DNA of 64,000 nt from Streptomyces noursei ATCC 11455 (GCF_001704275.1 NZ_CP011533.1:4092001-4156000); one strand, 5' to 3'; positions 18,266-27,604 are shown, counted from the stretch's first letter. Translations and numbers: made by a program. The notes: a model not told the origin generated them from the letters alone.

Positions 18266-20917
18266 ATGACCACCGCTACCCCCCGCACCCTCGCCGAGGA
18301 GCTCAGGACCCGCTCGGACCGCGGGCTCGCCGGCCTGCTGCGGGCCCGGCCCGACCTGCTCAACCCGGTGCCGGGCGATCTGACGCAGCTGGCCACCCGG
18401 GCCGGGACCCGGGCGTCGGTGGTCCGGGCGGTGGAGCGGCTGGACACCTTCGCCCTGCAGACCGCCGAGGCGCTGGCGATCGCCCCGGACCCCTGCCCGT
18501 ACCCGACGCTGGCGGCGCTGATGGCCGGGGACGCCGGGGACACCGCGGTCGCCGCGGCGCTGCCCCGGGCGGTGGCGGCGCTGCGCGCCCAGGCCCTGGT
18601 GTGGGGCCCGGACGACCGGCTGCGGCTGGTGCGCACCGCCCGGGAACTCCTCACCCCGAGCCCCGCCCGCCCCTCCCCGACCGGGCTGGGCCCGACCGTC
18701 GCCGAGGCCACCGCCGGGATGTCGCCGGGCCGCATCCAGGAGATCCTGGATGCGGCCGGCCTGCCCGCCACGCACGACCCGGTGTCCGCGGTCGCCGCCC
18801 TCACCGGCCTCTTCCGCGACCGCGCCCGGATGGCCGCGCTGCTGGACACCGCGCCCGCCGAGGCCGTCGCCGTCCTGGACAAGCTGCTGTGGGGCCCGCC
18901 GTACGGGGCGGTCACCGACCGACCGGCCGCGCATCTGCAGTGGCTGCTGGACCGCGGGCTGCTGCTCCCGGCGGGCGCCCGCAACGTCGTGCTGCCCCGG
19001 GAGGCGGCGCTCCACCTGCGCGCCGGGCGTGCGCACCACGCGCCCGAGCCGGTGCCGCCCGCCCTCGAACCGGCCACCGCCCGCGATCCACAGCTTGTGG
19101 ACAACGCCGCCGCGAGCCAGGCGTTCACCGCCCTGGCCACCGTCGAGGAGCTGCTCAAGGAGTGGGACCTCGGCGGCCCGCCCGTCCTGCGCGCCGGCGG
19201 TCTGAGCGTCCGCGACCTCAAGCGGACCGCGGTCGCCCTGGACACCACCGAGCCGCTCGCCGCCTTCTGGCTCGAACTCGCCCACGCGGCCGGGCTGATC
19301 GCCTCCGACGGCGAGGCCGACGAGCGCTACGCCGCCACCCCGGCCGCCGAGGACTGGCTGCAGCTGCCCGACCACCAGCGCTGGGCGGCCCTGGTCGCCG
19401 CCTGGCTCCCCGCCACCCGCACCCCCGGCGTGGTCGGCACCGCCGACGCCAAGGGCCGTGCCCTGGCCGCCCTCGGCCCGCACCTGGACCGCTCCCCGGC
19501 CCCCGAGGTCCGCCACCGGGTACTGACCCTGCTGGCCACCCTCCCGCCCGGCACCTCCGTACCGGAACGGGCCCTGCTCTCCCGACTGCGCTGGGAACGC
19601 CCGCTGCGCGCCGCCGCCCCCGCCACCCAGCCCCCGGCCGCGTCGTCCCCGCCCCAGGGACCGGCCCAGGCCGCGCCCCCGTCCACCGCGGCGGACGGCG
19701 CCGCCGGCCCCACCCCCACCGACGACCTCCGCTCCCGACTCGCCCAATGGACCCTCGTCGAGGCCGAGTTGCTGGGCGTCACGGGCCGCGGCGCACTCGC
19801 CGCCCACGGCCGCACCCTGCTCCGCACCACCGGCGACACGGGCCCGAGCGCGGAAGCGGACACCGGACCACGCGCGGACACGGACGCGGACACGGACGCG
19901 AGCACGACCGCGGCCGCCCTCACCCCCCTCACCCCCCTCACCCCCGCCGAGGCGACCGCCACCGCGGTCCGCGCCGCCGCCCTGCTCGCCCCGCTGCTCC
20001 CCGAACCGCTCGACCACATCCTGCTCCAGGCCGACCTGACCGCCGTCGCGCCCGGCCCGCTGCGCCGCCCGCTCGCCGAGGCGCTCGCGGTGCTGGCCGA
20101 CATCGAGTCCAAGGGCGGCGCCACGGTCTACCGCTTCACCCCGGCCTCGGTGCGCCGCGCCCTGGACGCCGGCCGGTCCGCCGCCGAGCTCCAGGAGTTC
20201 CTCACCACCCACTCCCGCACCCCGGTCCCCCAGCCGCTCGCGTACCTCATCGACGATGTGGCCCGCAAACACGGCCAGTTGCGGGTCGGCGCGGCCAGCG
20301 CCTACGTCCGCTGCGACGACGACGCGCTGCTCTCCGAGATCCTCGCCGACCGCCGCGCCGCCGCCCTGCGGCTGCGCCGGCTGGCCCCGACCGTGCTGGC
20401 CGCCCAGTCCGCCCCCGAGCAACTCCTCGACGGCCTGCGGGCGATGGGCTACGCCCCGGCCGCCGAATCCGCCGCCGGCGACGTCCTGGTGGCCCGCGCC
20501 GACTCCTACCGCACCCCGCCCCGGACGGCCCCGACCCCGGTGCCCGACGGCCCGCCACCGCCCGACCGCACCCTGCTGGAGGCGGCGGTGCGCGCCATCC
20601 GCGCCGGCGACCTCGCCGCCACCGCCGCACGCAAGCCCGCCGCCGCACCCGCCGACACCGCGCCGTCGACCCCGGGCGCACTGCCCCGCACCACCTCCGC
20701 CGAGACGCTGGCCACCATGCAGGCCGCGGTCCTCACCAGCTCCCCCGTCTGGATCGGCTACGTCAACGCGGACGGCGCCGCCAGCCAGCGGGTGATCGCC
20801 CCCGTCCGCGTCGAAGGCGGCTACGTCACCGCCTACGACCACACCTCCGACGAGGTCCGCACCTACCCCCTACACCGCATCACCGGCGTCTCGGAACTGG
20901 CCGACGACGCGGTCTGA
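18266..20917 (+). CDS. XPB/Ssl2-like helicase-associated protein with C-terminal WYL-like domain
   Basis: An 883-residue protein without helicase motifs. The N-terminal 450 residues are winged-helix/Ala-rich repeats (SVVRAVERLDTFALQTAEAL). Residues about 655-750 (from TPVPQPLAYLIDDVARKHGQ) correspond to the helicase C3/XPB N-terminal domain. The last 70 residues (PVWIGYVNADGAASQRVIAP, then DEVRTYPLHRITGV) read like a WYL ligand-binding domain. A low-complexity hinge lies around residues 455-560. It sits 136 bp upstream of the XPB helicase and shares the C3-type domain with it, suggesting a joint role in repair or nucleic-acid sensing. Function inferred. Confidence 0.85.
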   Translation: MTTATPRTLAEELRTRSDRGLAGLLRARPDLLNPVPGDLTQLATRAGTRASVVRAVERLDTFALQTAEALAIAPDPCPYPTLAALMAGDAGDTAVAAALPRAVAALRAQALVWGPDDRLRLVRTARELLTPSPARPSPTGLGPTVAEATAGMSPGRIQEILDAAGLPATHDPVSAVAALTGLFRDRARMAALLDTAPAEAVAVLDKLLWGPPYGAVTDRPAAHLQWLLDRGLLLPAGARNVVLPREAALHLRAGRAHHAPEPVPPALEPATARDPQLVDNAAASQAFTALATVEELLKEWDLGGPPVLRAGGLSVRDLKRTAVALDTTEPLAAFWLELAHAAGLIASDGEADERYAATPAAEDWLQLPDHQRWAALVAAWLPATRTPGVVGTADAKGRALAALGPHLDRSPAPEVRHRVLTLLATLPPGTSVPERALLSRLRWERPLRAAAPATQPPAASSPPQGPAQAAPPSTAADGAAGPTPTDDLRSRLAQWTLVEAELLGVTGRGALAAHGRTLLRTTGDTGPSAEADTGPRADTDADTDASTTAAALTPLTPLTPAEATATAVRAAALLAPLLPEPLDHILLQADLTAVAPGPLRRPLAEALAVLADIESKGGATVYRFTPASVRRALDAGRSAAELQEFLTTHSRTPVPQPLAYLIDDVARKHGQLRVGAASAYVRCDDDALLSEILADRRAAALRLRRLAPTVLAAQSAPEQLLDGLRAMGYAPAAESAAGDVLVARADSYRTPPRTAPTPVPDGPPPPDRTLLEAAVRAIRAGDLAATAARKPAAAPADTAPSTPGALPRTTSAETLATMQAAVLTSSPVWIGYVNADGAASQRVIAPVRVEGGYVTAYDHTSDEVRTYPLHRITGVSELADDAV

Positions 20918-21053
20918 CCTGCGCGGGAACAGACCCTCCCGCGGACCGGGCCACCGTGTCGGCGCAATGCGGCACACTGGACGTTTGGCACGTTCGGCCG
21001 TTCCGGCGGCCGCGGCCCGACGGTTCGGCCCCGGAAAGCGAAAGGCGAGGCGC

Positions 21054-22739
21054 GTGAACGGACCCCTCATCGTCCAGAGCGACAAGACGCTGCTGCTGGA
21101 GGTGGACCACGAGCTGGCGGACGCCTGCCGGCGGGCCATCGCGCCGTTCGCCGAGTTGGAGCGGGCGCCGGAGCACATCCACACCTACCGGCTGACGCCG
21201 CTCGGACTGTGGAACGCGCGGGCCGCCGGCCACGACGCCGAGCAGGTCGTCGACGCGCTGGTGCAGTACTCGCGGTATCCGGTGCCGCACGCCCTGCTCG
21301 TCGACGTCGCCGAGACCATGTCGCGGTACGGCCGGCTGACCCTCACCAAGCACCCCGCGCACGGCCTGGTGCTGTCCAGCACCGACCGCCCGGTGCTGGA
21401 GGAGATCCTCCGCTCGAAGAAGGTGCAGCCACTGGTCGGCGCGCGGATCGACCCGGACAGCGTCGTGGTGCACCCCTCCGAGCGCGGGCAGATCAAGCAG
21501 ACGCTGCTCAAGCTCGGCTGGCCGGCCGAGGACCTGGCCGGCTACGTCGACGGCGAGGCGCACCCGATCGAGCTGGACGAGAACGGCTGGGCGCTGCGCC
21601 CCTATCAGTCGCAGGCCGTGGAGGGCTTCTGGCACGGCGGCTCGGGCGTCGTGGTGCTGCCCTGCGGCGCCGGCAAGACGCTGGTCGGCGCGGGCGCCAT
21701 GGCGCAGGCCAAGGCCACCACGCTGATCCTCGTCACCAACACCGTCTCGGCCCGCCAGTGGAAGCACGAGCTGGTCAAGCGCACCTCGCTGACCGAGGAC
21801 GAGATCGGCGAGTACAGCGGGACGAAGAAGGAGATCCGTCCCGTCACCATCGCCACCTACCAGGTGCTGACGACCAAGCGGAAGGGCGTCTACCCGCACC
21901 TGGAGCTGTTCGACTCCCGGGACTGGGGCCTGATCGTCTACGACGAGGTGCACCTGCTGCCCGCGCCGGTCTTCAAGTTCACCGCCGACCTCCAGGCGCG
22001 GCGGCGGCTGGGGCTCACCGCGACGCTGGTGCGGGAGGACGGCCGGGAGTCGGACGTCTTCTCGCTGATCGGGCCCAAGCGCTTCGACGCCCCGTGGAAG
22101 GAGATCGAGGCGCAGGGCTACATCGCGCCGGCCGACTGCGTCGAGGTGCGGGTGGACCTGACCGACTCGGAGCGGCTGGCGTACGCCACGGCCGAGGCGG
22201 AGGAGAAGTACCGCTTCTGTGCGACCACGGACAGCAAGCAGCGGGTGACCGAGGCGCTGGTGCGCCGGCACGCGGGCGAGCAGACCCTGGTCATCGGGCA
22301 GTACATCGACCAGCTCGACGAGTTGGGCGAGCACCTCGACGCGCCGGTGATCAAGGGCGAGACGAGCAACGCGCAGCGCGAGAAGCTCTTCGACGCCTTC
22401 CGGGAGGGCGAGATCTCGGTGCTGGTGGTGTCCAAGGTCGCGAACTTCTCCATCGACCTGCCGGAGGCCACGGTCGCGATCCAGGTGTCCGGCACCTTCG
22501 GCTCCCGCCAGGAGGAGGCCCAGCGGCTGGGCCGGGTGCTGCGCCCCAAGGCCGACGGCCACGAGGCCCGCTTCTACTCGGTGGTCGCCCGCGACACCAT
22601 CGACCAGGACTTCGCCGCGCACCGCCAGCGTTTCCTGGCCGAACAGGGCTACGCCTACCGGATCATGGACGCCCACGAACTGCTGACCACCGGTGGGGAC
22701 GACCTCACCGCCGGGGAGGACGATCCCGCCCCGGCGTGA
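21054..22739 (+). CDS. XPB-type DNA repair helicase (SF2)
   Basis: A 561-residue superfamily-2 helicase of the bacterial XPB family. Residues about 45-165 are the N-terminal damage-recognition-like domain. Walker A is LPCGAGKT near residue 205, motif II is VYDEVHLL (DEVH box), motif III is LTATLVREDGRE, and motif VI is QEEAQRLGRVLRPK. The GTG at 21054 is preceded by AAGGCGAGG. XPB proteins translocate and unwind 3'-5' in nucleotide excision repair; the bacterial role is less settled. It follows a paralogue-domain partner gene on the same strand. Confidence 0.94.
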   Translation: MNGPLIVQSDKTLLLEVDHELADACRRAIAPFAELERAPEHIHTYRLTPLGLWNARAAGHDAEQVVDALVQYSRYPVPHALLVDVAETMSRYGRLTLTKHPAHGLVLSSTDRPVLEEILRSKKVQPLVGARIDPDSVVVHPSERGQIKQTLLKLGWPAEDLAGYVDGEAHPIELDENGWALRPYQSQAVEGFWHGGSGVVVLPCGAGKTLVGAGAMAQAKATTLILVTNTVSARQWKHELVKRTSLTEDEIGEYSGTKKEIRPVTIATYQVLTTKRKGVYPHLELFDSRDWGLIVYDEVHLLPAPVFKFTADLQARRRLGLTATLVREDGRESDVFSLIGPKRFDAPWKEIEAQGYIAPADCVEVRVDLTDSERLAYATAEAEEKYRFCATTDSKQRVTEALVRRHAGEQTLVIGQYIDQLDELGEHLDAPVIKGETSNAQREKLFDAFREGEISVLVVSKVANFSIDLPEATVAIQVSGTFGSRQEEAQRLGRVLRPKADGHEARFYSVVARDTIDQDFAAHRQRFLAEQGYAYRIMDAHELLTTGGDDLTAGEDDPAPA

Positions 22740-22757
22740 TGCCGGGCGGCGGCGGGG

Positions 22758-24056
22758 TCAGCTCGTCGGGCTGCCGGTGGGTCGGCGGGCGTCGACGCGC
22801 GGCGCGGGGACGCGGGCGGCCGAGCGGCCTCGGGGGGCGTCGGCACGGCCGGGCGCCCCGCGCGTCCACCAGGCCAGCGCGGCCAGCAGGGCCAGCCCGA
22901 GCACCGGGTAGGGGGCGGCGAGCGGCTGCTGCCACCAGCTGAAGTGCAGGGCCAGGGTGCCCCGGTGGTGGAGCGCCCACATCGAACGGGCGGCGAAGGC
23001 GACCGTGACGGCGGTGGCCAGCGCCCAGCGCCACACATCCCGCCGGGCGTGCGCGACCAGCGCGGCCACCAGGGGTATGCACCAGACCCAGTGGTGCGAC
23101 CAGCTGATCGGCGAGACCAGCAGCGCGACGACGGCGGTGGCGAGCACGCCCCACAGGTCCAGGCCGCGGCGGACATATACCCGGCGGGCGATCCAGAGCC
23201 CGGCCGCGCCGGTGACCGCGGCCGCCGCCAGCCACCACATCCCGGGTTCGGTGGTGTGCAGGAGCCGCGCCAGCAGCCCCTGGAGCGACTGGTCGTCGAC
23301 GATCCACACCTTGCCGACCCGCTGCGTCTCGAACATCCGCCGCGTCCAGAACTCGACGCTCGCCGCGGGCAGCACCAGCGCGCCCAGCAGCACCGACACC
23401 ACGAATCCGGCGAGGGCGGTGAACGCCGCCTTCACCCGCCCGGTGATCAGCAGATAGACCGCGAAGATCGCGGGGGTGAGCTTGATGCCCGCGGCGAGGC
23501 CGGTGGCGAAGCCCTTGAAGCGGGCGCCGTCCGGCCGCGAGAGGTCCCACAGGACCAGGCAGGCCAGGGCCAGGTTGATCTGCCCGAAGACCACGGTCTG
23601 GAAGACCGGTTCGAGCCAGAGGCCGAGGGCGGTGGTGACGAGGACGAGCGGCGCGGAGTACGCGGCCCGGCGCAGCCCGGCGGCCCTGCAGGAGAGGTGG
23701 ATCAGCAGCGCCAGCAGGGCGGCGTTGACCAGGACGCAGGTGACCTTGAGGGTGGTCAGCGAGACCCAGGTGGTGGGGATGAACAGCAGGGCGGCGAACG
23801 GCGGGTACGTCGCCGGGAGCGCCCACTTGGTGACCGTGAAGCCGTAGAGATCACCGCCGGTCGCGGCGGCCTGGCCCTCGGCGCGGTACACCTCTATGTC
23901 GGACATCGGGAGCTGCACGACCAGGGAGAGCGCATAGAGCGCGGCGAAGGACAGCACCAGCAGGCCCGCCCCCAGCGCCAGTCGGCCGGGGCTGGCGATG
24001 CTCTGCGCCCAGGTGCGTCTCCACGTCCACGTCCCCGTCCCGTCGGCGGCAGACAC
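22758..24056 (-). CDS. GT87-family (DUF2029) membrane mannosyltransferase
   Basis: A 432-residue polytopic membrane protein with ten to twelve helices. It has the GT87-type first external loop with an acidic pair (PMSDIEVYRAEGQA, residues about 50-63), WALPATYPPFAALLF, GFATGLAAGIKLTPAIF and VSPISWSHHWVW. These enzymes use polyprenyl-phosphate-mannose to add alpha-1,2 or alpha-1,6 mannose to glycolipids on the outer face of the membrane. The acceptor is unknown. The GTG at 24056 follows a strong GAGGAGG. It converges with the helicase gene at a distance of 18 bp. Confidence 0.88.
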   Translation of the reverse strand: MSAADGTGTWTWRRTWAQSIASPGRLALGAGLLVLSFAALYALSLVVQLPMSDIEVYRAEGQAAATGGDLYGFTVTKWALPATYPPFAALLFIPTTWVSLTTLKVTCVLVNAALLALLIHLSCRAAGLRRAAYSAPLVLVTTALGLWLEPVFQTVVFGQINLALACLVLWDLSRPDGARFKGFATGLAAGIKLTPAIFAVYLLITGRVKAAFTALAGFVVSVLLGALVLPAASVEFWTRRMFETQRVGKVWIVDDQSLQGLLARLLHTTEPGMWWLAAAAVTGAAGLWIARRVYVRRGLDLWGVLATAVVALLVSPISWSHHWVWCIPLVAALVAHARRDVWRWALATAVTVAFAARSMWALHHRGTLALHFSWWQQPLAAPYPVLGLALLAALAWWTRGAPGRADAPRGRSAARVPAPRVDARRPTGSPTS

Positions 24057-24296
24057 CGTTGACCCCTCCTCGTCGCCCTGAGCGCGCTCTCTGTGGCGAC
24101 GCTAACGGACAGAGACCGACCGCCCGTAACGCTTTCCGGTCAACCGGATGTCCATGCGGAATCGGCGCTCACGCACACGAATGGTGCGTAATTCCGATCC
24201 TGCCCGACCGTTCGGTGCCCGTGACGGTGGCAGGACGCGCGTGGCTAGAAGGTTCGCCGGCGGCGCGCGGTGGTGCTTCCCGCGGCGTGCCGCGCC

Positions 24297-24506
24297 TCAT
24301 CCCTCGGCGTACTCGCCCATCACCACCACACTGAACGCGGCTGCGGCGAAGACCTTCACCGCGCGAAGGGCGCCGCCCACCGGGTGACGGTGCTCGCGGA
24401 CGGCCGCCGAACCGGTGGCGGCATCGGTGCCGAGAGCCGTGGCACCGTTGGCCGAGCGGCGGGGGACGGCGTGGACGGAGACTGAGGAGATCGTTGCGCT
24501 GCTCAT
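24297..24506 (-). CDS. Small conserved-looking protein of unknown function
   Basis: A 69-residue frame starting MSSATISSVSV. An internal VREHRHPVGGALRAV segment precedes a short hydrophobic stretch (VFAAAAFSVVVMG) and an acidic end. The start has GGAGAC at normal spacing (ATGGAGACATG). The amino-acid composition is not that of a shadow frame and no better frame covers the interval. Family not recognised; a membrane-associated peptide is possible. The gene could be spurious. Confidence 0.5.
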   Translation of the reverse strand: MSSATISSVSVHAVPRRSANGATALGTDAATGSAAVREHRHPVGGALRAVKVFAAAAFSVVVMGEYAEG

Positions 24507-24863
24507 GTCTCCATCATCCGTTTCACGCGATCGGCGCACATCGCCCCACGGTTCCATCTCCCGGCGCCCCGGCATCCACCTCTGGGTCCACACCGTCCCC
24601 TACGGGAGACCTACGCTCCTGGCGCGCTCTCCCTCCCGAGCACGGTGATCCGCCACCGGGGCGGGGCCCGGCACAAATCCGTTGGCGCCCCGGATAGCTG
24701 CGCACTACAATCGCCCGCCTGCCTGCCTCCCGTCAGGGGAGTGCCACCGTCCGGTCGGAAACCGGTCGGCCTTCGCACCACGCCGTCGCACGCCGTCGCC
24801 CCGTCGCCGGACGCCTGCCGTCGCGCCGCACACCAAGGAAAGACCCGCTATCGGAGGCAAGCC
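24507..24863. other. Leader and promoter region of the HelD-type gene
   Basis: About 360 bp without a supported gene. It contains the promoter at 24682-24711 and a leader of about 145 nt with a CCGGTCGGAAACCGG hairpin (about 24756-24770), ending in the GGAGG ribosome site at 24853-24857. No rifamycin-associated element of the GGGGCTTGC-type palindrome was seen. Confidence 0.4.
24682..24711 (+). promoter_or_regulatory. Sigma-70-type promoter for the HelD-like gene
   Basis: TTGGCG at 24682-24687 and TACAAT at 24706-24711 are separated by 18 bp, a good vegetative (HrdB-type) promoter. The predicted transcript starts about 145 nt before the GTG at 24864, giving an unusually long leader. Confidence 0.6.
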
Positions 24864-27089
24864 GTGCCCTCGCACGCCCACCCGTCACCCGACCACCACC
24901 CCTCCACGCCGGCGCCAAGCGCCGAAAGCCTCATCCCGCCACCCGACCACCGCCCCCCCACGCCGGCGCCAAGCGCCGAAAGCCTCATCCCGCCACCCGA
25001 CCACCGCCCCTCCCAGGACGCCGCGCAGGACGCCGGCCCGCTGCGGCGGGAGCGCGCGCACCTCGCCGCCTCCCGTGCCGCCCTCCGCGCCATGCGCGAG
25101 GACGCCGAGTCCCTGAACATCGCGGACGTCACCGCGAACTGGGTCAACGCCGAGGTCCTCCAGGGCGAGATCGACGCCCGCATCAAGGCCCTCGCGGACC
25201 TCTCCGGCACCCCGCTGTTCTTCGGCCGGCTCGACTACCTCCACGCCCCCGGCGTCGATCTCGCCGAGGGCGCCGCCGGGGAAAGCTTCTACGTCGGCCG
25301 GCGCCATGTCCACGACGCCGACGGCGACCCCATGGTCATCGACTGGCGCGCGCCGGTCTCCCAGCCGTTCTACCGGGCCTCCAAGAAGGACCCGATGGAC
25401 CTCAGGCTGCGCCGCCGCTTCGGCTACACCGGCGGCGAGCTGACCGCCTACGAGGACGAGCACCTCACCGACCCGGCCGAGGCCGAGACCACCAGCGCCC
25501 TCCTCCAGGCGGAGATCGAGCGCCCGCGCGTCGGCCCGATGCGGGACATCGTCGCCACCATCCAGCCCGAGCAGGACGAGATCGTCCGGGCCGGCATCGG
25601 CGGCACGGTCTGCGTCCAGGGGGCACCCGGTACGGGCAAGACCGCGGTGGGCCTGCACCGGGTCGCGTACCTGCTGTACGCCCACCGGGAGCGGCTGGCC
25701 CGTTCCGGCACCCTGGTGATCGGCCCGAACCGCTCCTTCCTCCAGTACATCGAGCAGGTGCTGCCCGCCCTGGGGGAGTTGGAGGTCAAGCAGGCCACGA
25801 TCGACGACCTGGTCGACCACGTGGAGGTGCGCGGCACGGACGACGCCACCGCGGCCACGGTCAAGGGCGACGCGCGGATGGCGGAGGTGCTGCGTCGGGC
25901 GCTCCGTTCGCACATCGCGTCGCCGCAGGAGCCCTGTGTGGTGATCCGCGGGTCCCGCCGCTGGCGTGTTCCGGCGTATGAACTCGAAGAGATCGTGCAG
26001 GAGTTGCGGGACCGCGACATCCGTTACGGCGCGGCCCGCGAGGCGCTGCCGCAGCGGATCGCGCACGCCGTCCTGGTGCGGATGGAGCAGGCCGGCGAGG
26101 CGCCCGACGACCGGGTGCAGGACGCGGTGGCCCGTAATGCCGCGGTGAAGGCGGCGGTCAAGGCGATCTGGCCGCCGGTCGATCCGGCGAAGCTGGTGCT
26201 GCGGCTGCTGAGCGACGCCGACTTCCTCGCCGCGCACGCGGACGGGATCCTCACCGACGAGGAGCAGAAGGCGATCCTGTGGCCGCTGCCCGGATCGGGA
26301 AAGCGGGCGCCGCGCAGCGTCAAGAGCGCCAAGTGGTCCTCGGCGGACGCGGTGTTGGTCGACGAGGCGACGGACCTGGTGACCCGCACGCACTCGCTGG
26401 GCCATGTGGTGCTGGACGAGGCGCAGGACCTGTCCCCCATGCAGTACCGCGCGGTGGGCCGCCGCTGCACCACGGGCTCGGCGACGATCCTGGGCGACAT
26501 CGCCCAGGGCACCACCCCCTGGTCGACCGACACCTGGCAGCAGGCGCTGGCCCATCTGGGCAAGCCCGGTGCCGCCGTCGAGGAGCTGACCCAGGGCTTC
26601 CGTGTGCCGCGCGAGGTCATCGCCTACGCGTCCCGTCTGCTGCCGGCGATCGCGCCCGACCTGAAGGAGGCCACCTCCATCCGCGAGTCGGCGGGCGACT
26701 TCGCGATCCGTACGGTGCGGCCCGCGGACCTGGACGCGACGGTCCTCGCGGCCTGCCACGACGCGCTGGCCAAGGAGGGCTCGATCGGCCTGATCGCCGC
26801 GGACGCCCGTATTCCGGTGCTGCGTGCGGCACTTGAGGAGGCGGGCATCAGCGCTCTGCCCCCGGGGGCGGAGACCTCGGCCGACGCCCGGCTGACGCTG
26901 GTGCCGGCCACCCTGGCCAAGGGCCTGGAGTACGACTACGTGGTGGTCGACGAGCCGGCGGCGATCGTGGACGGCGAACCGGACCAGCGGACCGGCCTGC
27001 GCCGCCTGTACGTGTGCCTGACCCGCCCGGTCTCCGGCCTGACGATCGTCCACGCGGCGGACCTGCCGGAGCAGTTGGGGAACGCCTGA
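24864..27089 (+). CDS. HelD/HelR-family RNA-polymerase-associated ATPase (UvrD-like helicase fold)
   Basis: A 741-residue SF1-type protein. Walker A is GAPGTGKTAVGLHR near residue 250. The DEAQ motif lies in VVLDEAQDLSPMQYRAVGRR, and TLAKGLEYDYVVVDEP gives motif V/VI. An N-terminal coiled-coil arm (LRRERAHLAASRAALRAM) is as in HelD, which inserts into the RNA polymerase channels and recycles stalled enzyme; HelR relatives also protect against rifamycins. GGAGG at 24853-24857 with 6-nt spacing fixes the GTG start. The first 55 residues are a Pro-rich tail containing a duplicated 18-residue unit. Resistance function is not shown by the sequence. Confidence 0.9.
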   Translation: MPSHAHPSPDHHPSTPAPSAESLIPPPDHRPPTPAPSAESLIPPPDHRPSQDAAQDAGPLRRERAHLAASRAALRAMREDAESLNIADVTANWVNAEVLQGEIDARIKALADLSGTPLFFGRLDYLHAPGVDLAEGAAGESFYVGRRHVHDADGDPMVIDWRAPVSQPFYRASKKDPMDLRLRRRFGYTGGELTAYEDEHLTDPAEAETTSALLQAEIERPRVGPMRDIVATIQPEQDEIVRAGIGGTVCVQGAPGTGKTAVGLHRVAYLLYAHRERLARSGTLVIGPNRSFLQYIEQVLPALGELEVKQATIDDLVDHVEVRGTDDATAATVKGDARMAEVLRRALRSHIASPQEPCVVIRGSRRWRVPAYELEEIVQELRDRDIRYGAAREALPQRIAHAVLVRMEQAGEAPDDRVQDAVARNAAVKAAVKAIWPPVDPAKLVLRLLSDADFLAAHADGILTDEEQKAILWPLPGSGKRAPRSVKSAKWSSADAVLVDEATDLVTRTHSLGHVVLDEAQDLSPMQYRAVGRRCTTGSATILGDIAQGTTPWSTDTWQQALAHLGKPGAAVEELTQGFRVPREVIAYASRLLPAIAPDLKEATSIRESAGDFAIRTVRPADLDATVLAACHDALAKEGSIGLIAADARIPVLRAALEEAGISALPPGAETSADARLTLVPATLAKGLEYDYVVVDEPAAIVDGEPDQRTGLRRLYVCLTRPVSGLTIVHAADLPEQLGNA
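24903..25010 (+). repeat. Two 54-bp tandem repeats in the HelD-like N-terminus
   Basis: Two adjacent 54-bp units (24903-24956 and 24957-25010) are almost identical, differing mainly in the first codon (TCC versus CCC). Each encodes 18 residues containing TPAPSAESLIPPPDHRP. A partial related unit precedes them. The duplication is in frame. Confidence 0.95.
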
Positions 27090-27119
27090 CGGCGGGCGGG
27101 GGCCGGTTCCCGACGGCCG

Positions 27120-27479
27120 TCAGTTCCCGGCGGCCGGCCCGTCGCCGGCCTCCATCGCCCGTACCAGCGTGTCCACCAGCCCGGGGAACCGTGCGTCGAG
27201 TTCGGCGCGGCGCAGCCGCACATAGCGGTTGCGCCCGACCACCCGGGTCGAGGTGATCCCGGCCTGCCGCATGATCCGCATGTGGTGCGACACCGTCGAC
27301 TTGTGCAGGTGCGCGACGCCCAGCCGCTCCGACGAGCAGTCGTACCGCCCGCCGTTCGCGTAGACCCCGAGCAGGTGCAGCCGCGTCGGGTCCCCGAGCG
27401 CGTGCAGCACCTTCACCAGCTCGATGTCCGCGACGTCCGGCTGCTCCAGCAGCTCGCCCTCGCCCCTGTCCTCAGCCAT
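27120..27479 (-). CDS. ArsR/SmtB-family transcriptional regulator
   Basis: A 119-residue winged-helix protein. ELVKVLHALGDPTRLHLLGVY is the classical ArsR opening. The recognition helix is HLHKSTVSHHMRIMRQAGI and the wing is RNRYVRLRRAEL. A single Cys lies in RYDCSS, which does not resemble the CxCxxC arsenic site, so the effector may not be a metalloid. The start is ATG 27479. It is convergent with the HelD-like gene at 30 bp and has no obvious target gene next to it. Confidence 0.9.
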   Translation of the reverse strand: MAEDRGEGELLEQPDVADIELVKVLHALGDPTRLHLLGVYANGGRYDCSSERLGVAHLHKSTVSHHMRIMRQAGITSTRVVGRNRYVRLRRAELDARFPGLVDTLVRAMEAGDGPAAGN

Positions 27480-27604
27480 GGAATCCGGCCTCACCGATAG
27501 AGAACACGACCTCTCCCCCGCGCCCACCCTAGGGCTCGGCACGGCGCCCTCCGGCTGCGGACGGGGCGCGCGCCCGGCAGGCGCCCGCCCCCCAACTCCC
27601 TTGT

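Noticed and set aside
18071..20842. A 923-codon open frame on the minus strand
   Set aside because: It is antisense to the helicase-associated gene, Gly/Arg-rich and featureless; the plus-strand protein has real domains.
24640..24863. Rifamycin-associated element upstream of the HelD-like gene
   Set aside because: I searched by eye for the GGGGCTTGC-type palindrome and found no acceptable match.
24885..27053. A 722-codon open frame opposite the HelD-like gene
   Set aside because: It is an antisense shadow; the plus-strand frame has Walker and DEAQ motifs.
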